Source of the DNA: JANQRA01 sp035550735
GTDB lineage: Bacteria; Actinomycetota; Acidimicrobiia; Spongiisociales; ZC4RG35
Assembly: GCA_035550735.1 (NCBI GenBank)
Contig: DASZOM010000028.1
Coordinates: forward strand, 1 to 7,721
Length of the DNA: 7,721 nt
Direction of reading: 5' to 3'
The position numbers were made by a program, and so were the translations under genes. This document shows positions 1 to 5,562 of this stretch, one piece after another. Each line of letters begins with the position of its first letter. Position 1 is the first letter of the stretch. Under the pieces are notes generated by a model, which saw only the letters and a program-made list of their open reading frames with translations, made no database searches and had not been told where the DNA came from.

Positions 1-17
1 TCGCCCAGCGACGCTCA

Positions 18-30
18 CAACCCTGGGTTG
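18..30. repeat. Short perfect palindrome downstream of the hydrolase gene
   Basis: CAACCC-T-GGGTTG is a perfect 6+1+6 palindrome lying 15 bases beyond the stop codon of the minus-strand hydrolase. It has no T-tract, so it is not a classical terminator, though its position fits an RNA 3'-end structure or a protein-binding site. Twelve of its bases (18-29) recur as the exact reverse complement at 7700-7711, immediately before the terminal G run. With 45 non-coding bases visible here, its role is open. Confidence 0.3.
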
Positions 31-45
31 CGCGAAACGGGGCGT

Positions 46-945
46 TCAGAGATGGCTGTCCAGCCAGTCGAGCACCCCGTCGATGGCCTTGGCGGCGACC
101 TCGTTGACCTCGTACTCGCCGTCGGCGCCCCGAAGCGGGTACACGTATCCGTGGAGGTCGTGGTCCCAGCTGACCCAATCGACGGGCTTGCCTGCCTCGG
201 CGAGAAGCTCGTAGGAGACCCGGAAGATCCCTTGCAGGTGGTCGTCGTCGCGACCCATCACCAGGATCGGTGTATCGATTGTCGAGATGCGCTCGGTGGC
301 CTTCTCCAGGTCGATCCGTGAGCGGACCTTCTCGGTCTCCGCCATCTGCATCTCCTCGATGTTGCGCATCCCGGTCTCGGGCTCCACGAAGGCGGTGTCG
401 TCGGGAGTCAGCGCCAGGAACTCGTGTGAAGCCGGCTCGGACGCCACCGCCGCCTTGATCCCCTGGTACTCCGAGGTGATCTTGAGCACCATCTCACCGC
501 CGTGGCTCATCCCGATCAGCCCGATCCGGTGCGGATCGATACGGGGATCCTTCTTGAAATGCTCGACGATGGCGATCTCGTCCTCGTACTCGAGTGGTGA
601 GCGGTTGAACATGTCGCGGCCCTGCCTGATGTCCCGGATCAGGCGCCCACCGTTGTGATAGCCGAGCTCGACCTCCGTCCGATACCGGATCCAGGCGCAG
701 GCATAGCCCCGCTCGAGGAGACGCTCCATGATGTAGCCACGGTTGGCAACGGCGTCCCTGATCCAGGCCATGCCGCCCCCGCCATTGCCCGAGGCCAGCA
801 GGACGAGGGGATTGGGCCCGTCACCCGGGGGGAGCCGGAGGCCGATCGGTGCGTATAGCCCGTCCCAGGTCTCGATGTAGGCGAGCTCGACGGGGATGTC
901 GGAGCCGGCCACCTCCTCGACGATCGTGACATTCTCAGGGTCCAT
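46..945 (-). CDS. Alpha/beta hydrolase (dienelactone hydrolase / prolyl oligopeptidase-like)
   Basis: A 299-residue alpha/beta-hydrolase-fold protein, probably an esterase, lactonase or peptidase-like hydrolase. Visible elements in order: the oxyanion-hole region ASGNGGGG (about 51-58), the nucleophile elbow GMSHGG with Ser147, an acid region GRDDDH (about 231-236, probably Asp234 or Asp235) and the catalytic His in DHDLHGY (His265). This order and the GxSxGG elbow resemble the S9/dienelactone hydrolase group. No signal peptide or membrane segment is seen, so it should be cytosolic. The ATG start is preceded on the minus strand by a purine-rich stretch containing GAAGGA at suitable spacing, which supports the start. 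It diverges from the quinone-oxidoreductase-type gene across about 90 bases, and the operator-like site at 1011-1024 could serve both. A minus-strand promoter is weak at best (TTGCGC at 1010-1015, 17-base gap, ACAAAT at 987-992). The fold is certain; the substrate is unknown. Confidence 0.88.
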   Translation of the reverse strand: MDPENVTIVEEVAGSDIPVELAYIETWDGLYAPIGLRLPPGDGPNPLVLLASGNGGGGMAWIRDAVANRGYIMERLLERGYACAWIRYRTEVELGYHNGGRLIRDIRQGRDMFNRSPLEYEDEIAIVEHFKKDPRIDPHRIGLIGMSHGGEMVLKITSEYQGIKAAVASEPASHEFLALTPDDTAFVEPETGMRNIEEMQMAETEKVRSRIDLEKATERISTIDTPILVMGRDDDHLQGIFRVSYELLAEAGKPVDWVSWDHDLHGYVYPLRGADGEYEVNEVAAKAIDGVLDWLDSHL

Positions 946-1010
946 TCCCCGTCCTTCCCTCGACTTCGTGCCTTGTTCGGCCTTCGATTTGTCGTCTTGC
1001 GCAGCGCCCG

Positions 1011-1024
1011 CGCAAACGTTAGGG
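1011..1024. promoter_or_regulatory. Degenerate LacI-type operator in the divergent hydrolase/oxidoreductase region
   Basis: CGCAAACGTT (1011-1020) is identical to 5531-5540. Over the 12-base core, GCAAACGTTAGG matches the perfect palindrome GCAAACGTTTGC at 10 positions; the left half and the CG centre are intact and the right half is degraded. The core starts 16 bases before the first base of the proposed -10 box (1028), exactly as at 5532/5548. The left half also forms a separate inverted repeat with 997-1002 (TTGCGC, 7-base gap, GCGCAA). Sequence identity and spacing are observed. Binding by a LacI-family protein is inferred from the family's usual GCAA-N-CG-N-TTGC-like sites. Confidence 0.5.
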
Positions 1025-1027
1025 CAC

Positions 1028-1040
1028 TAACCTACCGCCA
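1028..1040 (+). promoter_or_regulatory. Leaderless-type -10 box before the oxidoreductase leader ORF
   Basis: TAACCT at 1028-1033 fits the actinobacterial TANNNT -10 pattern and is followed by six bases and then ATG at 1040, so transcription could begin on or beside that A. No convincing -35 hexamer lies 16-18 bases upstream (CGCCCG at 1005-1010). The promoter may therefore depend on an activator or be intrinsically weak, with the operator-like site just upstream. The call rests on motif and spacing only. Confidence 0.4.
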
Positions 1041-1069
1041 TGAACCGTCCCCGTGTCGATCCCCGATGA
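1040..1069 (+). CDS. Possible 9-codon leader ORF coupled to the oxidoreductase
   Basis: ATG at 1040 opens a short frame encoding MNRPRVDPR and stops at TGA 1067-1069, which overlaps the ATG of the next gene (1066-1068) as ATGA. The main gene has no purine-rich Shine-Dalgarno sequence, so reinitiation after this leader would explain how it is translated. The ATG lies where a leaderless transcript from the TAACCT box should begin. The peptide is rich in Arg (three of nine) and Pro, and could act as a translational sensor. A frame this short can arise by chance, and the coding evidence is positional only. Confidence 0.33.
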   Translation: MNRPRVDPR

Positions 1070-2028
1070 GAGCCGCCCAGGTCGTCGAGGTCGGCGCCCC
1101 GCCACAACCCGCCGAGACGGGCGCCCCCTCCGCCGGGGAGGGCCAGGCCCTCATCGCCGTTTCCGCCGCCGCGCTCAACCCGATCGAGCTCCGGGTCGCC
1201 GCGGGGCGGATGCCCGGACCGGTCAGCACGCCGTATGTCCCCGGGCTCGAGGGGGTGGGCACCGTGATCAGCTCGGCCACCCTCCCGGTGGGAGCCCGGG
1301 TCCGCTTCGAGAACGACCTTCCCGGGTTCGGCAAGGACGGATCGCTGCGTGAGATCGCCGTCGCCGCCGAGGACGCCCTCTTCCAGTTGCCGGCATCCGT
1401 CGACGACTTCGATGCGGCCGCCGTGGGCGTCGCCGGCATCACCGCCGAGCTGGCGTTCCGTATCGCCGGGATGCAGGCCGGCGAGCGGGTGGCCGTGCTC
1501 GGCGCCACCGGCGGTGTCGGCCAGATGGCGGTGCAGCTCGCATCCGCCCACGGTGCGTCGTCCGTCGTTGCGGTGGGACGGCATCGGCCGGGCCTCGAGT
1601 GGCTGACATCGCATGGCGCGACGACGTCGCTCGACCTCTCGGCGACGGACGATCTGGCCGAGGCGATCACCGAGGCCGCCGGCGGGCCCGTCGACGTGGT
1701 CGTCGACGCGCTCTGGGACGCGCCGGCGATGAGCGCCATCGCCGCCCTCGCCGAGAAAGGTCGGCACGTCAACGTGGGGAGCACCGCGGGCATGCACGCC
1801 GATCTCCCGCTCCAGGCGATGCGCAAGGCGCGCAGCTCGGTCATCGGGCTCTCCTCGGGATGGACTCCGCTGCCTGAGAAGCTCGATGCCTACCGCTTTG
1901 TGATCGAGAGGCTGGCCGCCGGTGCGATCAACCCGAATCTCGAGGTGGCGCCGCTCGACTCGATCGAGTCGGCGTGGGCCCGTCAGGAGCGTTTCCCCCA
2001 CGCCAAGATCGTCATCTCCCTCGCCTGA
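1066..2028 (+). CDS. Zinc-free medium-chain dehydrogenase, quinone oxidoreductase type
   Basis: A 320-residue NAD(P)H-dependent reductase/dehydrogenase of the medium-chain superfamily, expected in the cytosol acting on quinones, enones or an aldehyde/alcohol intermediate. The N-terminal GroES-like domain covers about 1-110 (ALNPIELRVAAGRMP, PGLEGVGTV). The Rossmann domain follows, with the nucleotide-binding AVLGATGGVGQ (about 143-153) typical of quinone oxidoreductases. No Cys residues for catalytic or structural zinc are seen, which excludes classical zinc alcohol dehydrogenases. Length is normal for the family. The start at 1066 was chosen because homology-like sequence begins there; the only earlier in-frame start is a TTG at 973, which would add 31 residues unlike the family. 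A leader ORF overlaps the start by ATGA, and no Shine-Dalgarno is present. It converges with the molybdenum hydroxylase gene. The operator-like site at 1011-1024 suggests co-regulation with the operon at 5563. The substrate is not known. Confidence 0.9.
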   Translation: MRAAQVVEVGAPPQPAETGAPSAGEGQALIAVSAAALNPIELRVAAGRMPGPVSTPYVPGLEGVGTVISSATLPVGARVRFENDLPGFGKDGSLREIAVAAEDALFQLPASVDDFDAAAVGVAGITAELAFRIAGMQAGERVAVLGATGGVGQMAVQLASAHGASSVVAVGRHRPGLEWLTSHGATTSLDLSATDDLAEAITEAAGGPVDVVVDALWDAPAMSAIAALAEKGRHVNVGSTAGMHADLPLQAMRKARSSVIGLSSGWTPLPEKLDAYRFVIERLAAGAINPNLEVAPLDSIESAWARQERFPHAKIVISLA

Positions 2029-2030
2029 GC

Positions 2031-2073
2031 CGGGCCAGGGCTTTCTCGAGAGAGTTCGGCCCGTATAAGGGCC
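2031..2073. terminator. Alternative hairpins in the convergent intergenic gap
   Basis: The 64-base gap between the two convergent genes holds competing stems. CGGGCC (2031-2036) pairs with GGCCCG (2058-2063), enclosing the palindrome TCTCGAGA (2044-2051). Alternatively GGCCC (2058-2062) pairs with GGGCC (2069-2073) around the loop GTATAA. The two stems share 2058-2062 and cannot form together. There is no T-tract on either strand, so intrinsic termination would be of the GC-hairpin type sometimes proposed for actinobacteria. The position between convergent stop codons is the main support. Confidence 0.35.
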
Positions 2074-2092
2074 CCACAACCTGAGGTAGGGG

Positions 2093-4363
2093 TCAGCGAC
2101 CTCTCGCCGCTGCCAGTGCCGCCCAAACCGTGGCCGGCCGCAACGGCATCTGGAGGTCGGTGACGCCGTAGGGGGCGAGGGCGTCGAGCACGGCATTGAC
2201 GATCGCTGGGGGTGCGCCGATGCACCCGGCCTCACCCGTTCCCTTGGCGCCCAGCGGGTTGGAGGGGGCGGGGTGCACCAGACGTTCCGACCTGACCGGC
2301 GGGGCGTCCGTCGCTCGGGGGATGGCGTAGTCCATCAGCGTAGAGGTGAGGAGCTGGCCCTCCTCGGAGTACTGCACTCCCTCGTAGAGCGCCTGGCCGA
2401 TGCCCTGCATCAGGGAACCGTGGAGCTGGCCCTCCACGATCATCGGGTTGAGCACGTTCCCGCAATCGTCAACCGCCACCAGACGGTCGAGGGTGACATC
2501 CCCGGTGTCGAGATCGACCTCCACCACGGCGACATGCACACCGTATGGGAAGGTCTGCGCCCCGGGCACGAACAGCTCCTCTGCGGCGAGGTCTATGCCG
2601 CGCTCCCCGGCCGCCTCCGCCACCTCCGCCCAGGTCATCTCGGTCCCGGGCACGCCCACGATCGAGAAGCTCCCTTTTTCCAGCACCACGTCGGCGGGCG
2701 ACGCCTCGAGCATCTCTGCCACCAGGTCGATCGCCCGTCGCCGGACCACGTGAGCCGTGCGCCATATCGCCGAAGCGCCGATCTGGGCCGACCTGCTGGC
2801 GAAGGTTCCCACCCCCTGTGCCACCTGGTCGGTGTCACCGGCGACATACGTGACTACGTCGGGAGAGACACCGAGCGCCGATGCGGCGACCTGGGCCCAC
2901 GCCGTCTCGTGCCCCTGACCCGATGAGGCAGAGCCGGTGCGGAGCCGAATCGACCCGTCCGGCCCGACCTCGACCCTCCCGTACTCCCCGGAGTCGATGG
3001 CGCCGCCCGCCCGTTCCACGAAGGCACCGAAGCCGACCCCGATCGGGTTGTCCCCTCGGGCGAGACGCTCCTTCTGCTCCTCCCGGATCCGCTCGATTTC
3101 GACGAGCTCGACCGCGAGCCGGAGCGCCTCGGCGTAGTCGCCGGAGTCGTACACCGCGCCAGTCGCCGTCTTGTGGGGCAGCGCCTCGGAGGAGATGAGA
3201 TTGGCCTGCCGCACCGCCACCGGATCGAGACCCGCCGCCCGGGCGAATGCGTCGATGGCCCGCTCCATGGCGTAGGCGGCCTCCGGTCGTCCCGCACCGC
3301 GGTACGACCCGGTCGGGGCTGCGTTGGTGACGACCGCAGTGGTGGTCACCGCCACGTTGTCGATGTCGTAGAGCCCGAGTGCGACGAGACGGGTGAAGTT
3401 GGGGATTCCCGTGCCATTGTGGGGATAGGCCCCGACGTCGGCCAGGATGTCGATCTCGGCGCGCTCGATTCGACCTTCCTCGGTCCCCTCGAGCCGGACA
3501 CGATGCATCGAGCCTCGGCCGTGGGTCCCCCCACTCAGGTGCTCGCGCCGCTTCTCTAGCCACATCACCGGGCGCCCGAGACGCAGGGCGATCGCCGCGG
3601 TCACAGTGTGCTCCGGGTATGTCATCCCCTTCATGCCGAAGGCACCGCCGACGTCCGGGACCACGACATGGATCCTGCCCCGATCGATTCCGAGCAGCTG
3701 GGCGAGCCGAGCCTGCGCACCGTGGGGACGCTGATGGCTGATGTACACGGTGAGCCGGCCGTCGTCCTCGGGCACCGCCAGCATGACAAGGGGCTCGATC
3801 GAGTTGGGCGCGAGACGCTGGTTGGTCACCTCGATCTCGACGGCCACGTCGCTCTCATGACCCGGCTCTCCGGAGTCGAGGCTGGTCCGGGTCACGACGT
3901 TGGTGCCCGCACCTTCGTGCAGGATCACCAGGTCTTCGACACTGGCGCGCGGATCGATGACCGCCGGCAACGGGTCGTAGTCCACCCAGACCTGATCGGC
4001 GGCGTCGACGGCGGCGGCCACCGATGTAGCGGCAACCACCGCCAGCGGCTCTCCGACATACCGGACCTTGTCCCGGGCGAGGTGCGGTCGGGGGAAGTCC
4101 GGAGCGGGTGTGGCGATGCTGTCCCCTGGGATGTCGGCCAGGTCGAGGTCCTCGGCGGTGAAAACCCCGACCACCTCGGTCCCATCCACGGCGGAGGTGT
4201 CGATCCCGATGATCCGGGCATGGGCCTCGGTGCTGCGGACGAAGGCAAGATGGACGGTTCCCGGTGGCGCCAGGTCGGCGACATACCGACCGGCACCCCT
4301 GACCAGACGATCGTCTTCCCGGCGGAGGAAGGAGCGGGGCTCCAGGAACGGAATCTCGTCCAC
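2093..4363 (-). CDS. Molybdenum hydroxylase large subunit (xanthine dehydrogenase/CoxL family)
   Basis: A 756-residue molybdopterin-binding catalytic subunit. The family hydroxylates N-heterocycles, aldehydes or similar substrates with water as oxygen source. The N-terminal a/b hammerhead domain covers about 15-135 (RYVGEPLAVVAA at 101-112). The molybdenum-binding part shows DVGGAFGMKG (237-246), SYRGAGRPEAAY (353-364), SGQGHET (491-497) and KGTGEAGCIGAPPA (707-720) with the catalytic Glu711. The AYRGAGR-like loop, rather than the AYRCSFR with Cys of true aerobic CO dehydrogenases, places it with form II/other hydroxylases, so CO oxidation is unlikely. Start is GTG at 4363, matched by a promoter right upstream. 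Electrons normally pass to a 2Fe-2S subunit and an FAD subunit, but neither is encoded on either side, so they must lie elsewhere or be shared. It is probably monocistronic: it diverges from the Gfo/Idh gene and converges on the oxidoreductase. The substrate cannot be determined from sequence. Confidence 0.93.
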   Translation of the reverse strand: MDEIPFLEPRSFLRREDDRLVRGAGRYVADLAPPGTVHLAFVRSTEAHARIIGIDTSAVDGTEVVGVFTAEDLDLADIPGDSIATPAPDFPRPHLARDKVRYVGEPLAVVAATSVAAAVDAADQVWVDYDPLPAVIDPRASVEDLVILHEGAGTNVVTRTSLDSGEPGHESDVAVEIEVTNQRLAPNSIEPLVMLAVPEDDGRLTVYISHQRPHGAQARLAQLLGIDRGRIHVVVPDVGGAFGMKGMTYPEHTVTAAIALRLGRPVMWLEKRREHLSGGTHGRGSMHRVRLEGTEEGRIERAEIDILADVGAYPHNGTGIPNFTRLVALGLYDIDNVAVTTTAVVTNAAPTGSYRGAGRPEAAYAMERAIDAFARAAGLDPVAVRQANLISSEALPHKTATGAVYDSGDYAEALRLAVELVEIERIREEQKERLARGDNPIGVGFGAFVERAGGAIDSGEYGRVEVGPDGSIRLRTGSASSGQGHETAWAQVAASALGVSPDVVTYVAGDTDQVAQGVGTFASRSAQIGASAIWRTAHVVRRRAIDLVAEMLEASPADVVLEKGSFSIVGVPGTEMTWAEVAEAAGERGIDLAAEELFVPGAQTFPYGVHVAVVEVDLDTGDVTLDRLVAVDDCGNVLNPMIVEGQLHGSLMQGIGQALYEGVQYSEEGQLLTSTLMDYAIPRATDAPPVRSERLVHPAPSNPLGAKGTGEAGCIGAPPAIVNAVLDALAPYGVTDLQMPLRPATVWAALAAARGR

Positions 4364-4401
4364 GCCCCTTCTTTATAGCCTCATCGAGCCTGCCCCGGCA
4401 A
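4364..4401 (-). promoter_or_regulatory. Sigma-70-like promoter of the molybdenum hydroxylase, near-leaderless
   Basis: Read on the minus strand, TTGCCG (4401-4396) is followed by an 18-base spacer and TATAAA (4377-4372), both close to housekeeping-sigma consensus. Only eight bases, GAAGGGGC, separate the -10 box from the GTG start, so the transcript would begin at or within about two bases of the start codon. The purine run there resembles a Shine-Dalgarno sequence but would lie largely upstream of the predicted start site. The -35 box overlaps the palindrome at 4398-4409. Confidence 0.6.
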
Positions 4402-4409
4402 TCGATTGC
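4398..4409. promoter_or_regulatory. Perfect 12-bp LacI/PurR-like operator palindrome
   Basis: GCAATCGATTGC is a perfect palindrome centred on CG and fits GCAANCGNTTGC, the same pattern as GCAAACGTTTGC at 5532-5543. It overlaps four bases of the -35 box of the molybdenum hydroxylase promoter, so a bound protein would block RNA polymerase. It also lies 118 bases upstream of the Gfo/Idh start and could affect that promoter. The palindrome and overlap are observed; the regulator family is inferred from the motif type. Confidence 0.55.
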
Positions 4410-4442
4410 GGGCCCGATGGTTAGGATCGATTCCCGTCCGAC

Positions 4443-4477
4443 GTGCAACGAACGCGCCTATACGACGTTCGTTGCAC
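4443..4477. promoter_or_regulatory. 12-bp inverted repeat before the Gfo/Idh gene
   Basis: GTGCAACGAACG (4443-4454) and CGTTCGTTGCAC (4466-4477) are exact reverse complements separated by 11 bases. The spacer contains TATACG (4459-4464), a possible plus-strand -10 box, so this may be an operator straddling the promoter of the Gfo/Idh gene. No good -35 is seen at matching distance (TTCCCG at 4431-4436 would leave 22 bases). If transcription instead starts upstream, for example from TAGGAT at 4422-4427, the repeat would form a strong hairpin in the 5' leader. Its sequence differs from the GCAANCGNTTGC sites, so it may bind a different regulator. Confidence 0.5.
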
Positions 4478-4498
4478 ACCGGTTGCGAGACAACCGGT
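4478..4498 (+). promoter_or_regulatory. 8-bp stem-loop next to the inverted repeat
   Basis: ACCGGTTG (4478-4485) pairs with CAACCGGT (4491-4498) across the loop CGAGA. It begins on the base after the 12-bp inverted repeat and ends 17 bases before the Shine-Dalgarno region of the Gfo/Idh gene. The tandem arrangement suggests either two adjacent operators or a two-hairpin 5' leader. There is no downstream T-run, so a terminator is unlikely. Confidence 0.4.
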
Positions 4499-4527
4499 AG
4501 TCGGACCACGACACGGGAAGGAGTGAC

Positions 4528-5517
4528 ATGACCGACAGCGTGAGGGTGGCCAGTGTCGGGCTGGGCTGGTGGGGCAAGGAGCTCGCCAGGGGGGCGAAGG
4601 CCGCCGGGATCGATGTGGTGTCCTGTTACGCCCGCACCGAGGAGTCGAGGCGGAGCTTTGCCGACGTGGTGGGGTGCCAACCGGCATCGAGCCTCGAGGA
4701 GATCCTCGACCATCCGGCAATCGAGGCGATCCTGATCGCCACGACCAATTCGAGCCATCGCGAGATGGTGGAGAAAGCAGCCGGGGCCGGGAAGCACGTG
4801 TTCGTCGACAAGCCCCTGGCCCTCTCGGTCGAGGACGCCCGCGCATGTGTCGAGGCGGCGGAAGCAGCCGGCGTCGTGCTCCAGGTCGGCTTCCAGCGAA
4901 GACGTCATCCCGCCCACCGCGAGATCAAGCGTCTCATCGACGAAGGTGCGATCGGGGACATACAGGCCCTCGAGGCCAACCACTCGCTGCCCAACCAGAT
5001 ACCGGAGGATGCCTGGCGCTGGGACGAGGAGGAGAGCCCCCTGGGCTCGATGACGTATCTCGGCATCCACCAGATCGAGAACCTGCACTACCTGGCGGGA
5101 CCGATCGCCCGGGTAGCGGCGGTCTCCCGTGGCGGCCGCTCGGTGACCATCGACGAGGCGACGGCGATGGTGTTCGAATTCGCCAGCGGAGCGGTGGGCA
5201 CTCTGGTGTCGTCCTTCTTCACCCCCTGGCGGATCACGCTCGCCGTCCACGGCACCGAGGGCTCCGCCCTCGCCGACCGTGACGGGACGACTCTCGCATT
5301 GCAGCGACGTGGCGAGAACGCACCGACCGAGATCCCCCTGACCGAGGTGGACGCGGTCGCCGACCAGATGGCGGAGTTCGCCGTGTGCGTGCGGGAGGGG
5401 AAGCGCCCCGAGGTCTCGGGAGCCGAGGGGCTCGCCGTGGTCGCCGTGCTCGAGGCGGCCGCGCGCAGCGTGGCCGGCGGATCGCTCGAGGCAGTGGAGG
5501 CCCCGTCACCGGGCTGA
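4528..5517 (+). CDS. Gfo/Idh/MocA family NAD(P)-dependent oxidoreductase
   Basis: A 329-residue cytosolic dehydrogenase of the glucose-fructose oxidoreductase/inositol dehydrogenase family, which oxidises or reduces a ring or side-chain hydroxyl of sugars, cyclitols and related compounds. The Rossmann N-terminus carries GLGWWG (11-16). The cofactor and active-site loop is VDKPL (93-97), with Lys95 in the place of the family's EKP lysine. The C-terminal domain holds GIHQIENLHYL (179-189), where His181 matches the conserved catalytic histidine region. Length is typical. The ATG start is firmly set by AAGGAG at 4518-4523 with a 4-base spacer, the clearest Shine-Dalgarno in the window. It diverges from the molybdenum hydroxylase across 164 bases rich in symmetrical elements, and ends 45 bases before the hydroxyacid dehydrogenase, which has its own promoter, so it may be transcribed alone or read through. 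Inositol dehydrogenase is one option among many for this broad family. Confidence 0.9.
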   Translation: MTDSVRVASVGLGWWGKELARGAKAAGIDVVSCYARTEESRRSFADVVGCQPASSLEEILDHPAIEAILIATTNSSHREMVEKAAGAGKHVFVDKPLALSVEDARACVEAAEAAGVVLQVGFQRRRHPAHREIKRLIDEGAIGDIQALEANHSLPNQIPEDAWRWDEEESPLGSMTYLGIHQIENLHYLAGPIARVAAVSRGGRSVTIDEATAMVFEFASGAVGTLVSSFFTPWRITLAVHGTEGSALADRDGTTLALQRRGENAPTEIPLTEVDAVADQMAEFAVCVREGKRPEVSGAEGLAVVAVLEAAARSVAGGSLEAVEAPSPG

Positions 5518-5524
5518 CCCTCTG

Positions 5525-5553
5525 TTGTCACGCAAACGTTTGCTCCGTACACT
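5525..5553 (+). promoter_or_regulatory. Sigma-70-like promoter of the hydroxyacid dehydrogenase operon
   Basis: TTGTCA (5525-5530, one mismatch to TTGACA), a 17-base spacer and TACACT (5548-5553, TANNNT type) form the best-spaced promoter in the window. Nine bases separate the -10 box from the GTG at 5563, so the transcript should be leaderless or have only a few leader bases. The spacer is almost filled by the palindrome at 5532-5543, so the promoter looks built for repression. Confidence 0.65.
5532..5543. promoter_or_regulatory. Perfect LacI/PurR-like operator between -35 and -10
   Basis: GCAAACGTTTGC is a perfect 12-bp palindrome, and with its flanks (AC before) it closely resembles the classical PurR-type site pattern of LacI-family repressors. 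It sits between the two promoter hexamers of the operon, the standard position for steric repression. A near copy is at 1012-1023 at identical distance to a -10 box, and a same-pattern palindrome is at 4398-4409. No LacI-family gene is in the window. Confidence 0.65.
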
Positions 5554-5562
5554 CGGTCAACC

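Noticed and set aside
973..1065. A TTG-initiated 31-residue N-terminal extension of the quinone oxidoreductase-type protein.
   Set aside because: The extra residues do not resemble the family N-terminus, there is no ribosome binding site, and the extension would run through the operator-like site and -10 box.
1027..2235. A 402-residue minus-strand open frame opposite the oxidoreductase gene.
   Set aside because: It has a shadow composition rich in Arg, Gly and His and no recognisable domain, and it also overlaps the end of the molybdenum hydroxylase gene in another frame.
2093..4363. Assignment of the molybdenum subunit as aerobic CO dehydrogenase CoxL.
   Set aside because: The active-site loop is SYRGAGR, without the Cys of the AYRCSFR loop that defines true CO dehydrogenase, and no coxM or coxS is present.
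3608..4378. A 256-residue plus-strand open frame opposite the molybdenum hydroxylase gene.
   Set aside because: It lies entirely antisense to conserved coding sequence, has no motif, and is explained by the codon bias of GC-rich DNA.
4717..4728. A GCAATCGA half-site similar to the operators inside the Gfo/Idh coding sequence.
   Set aside because: Only the left part matches (GCAATCGAGGCG), it is within conserved coding sequence, and a match of this size is expected by chance.
4381..5250. A 289-residue minus-strand open frame opposite the Gfo/Idh gene.
   Set aside because: It is antisense to a clear Gfo/Idh coding sequence, has no domain, and would run through the symmetrical regulatory elements.
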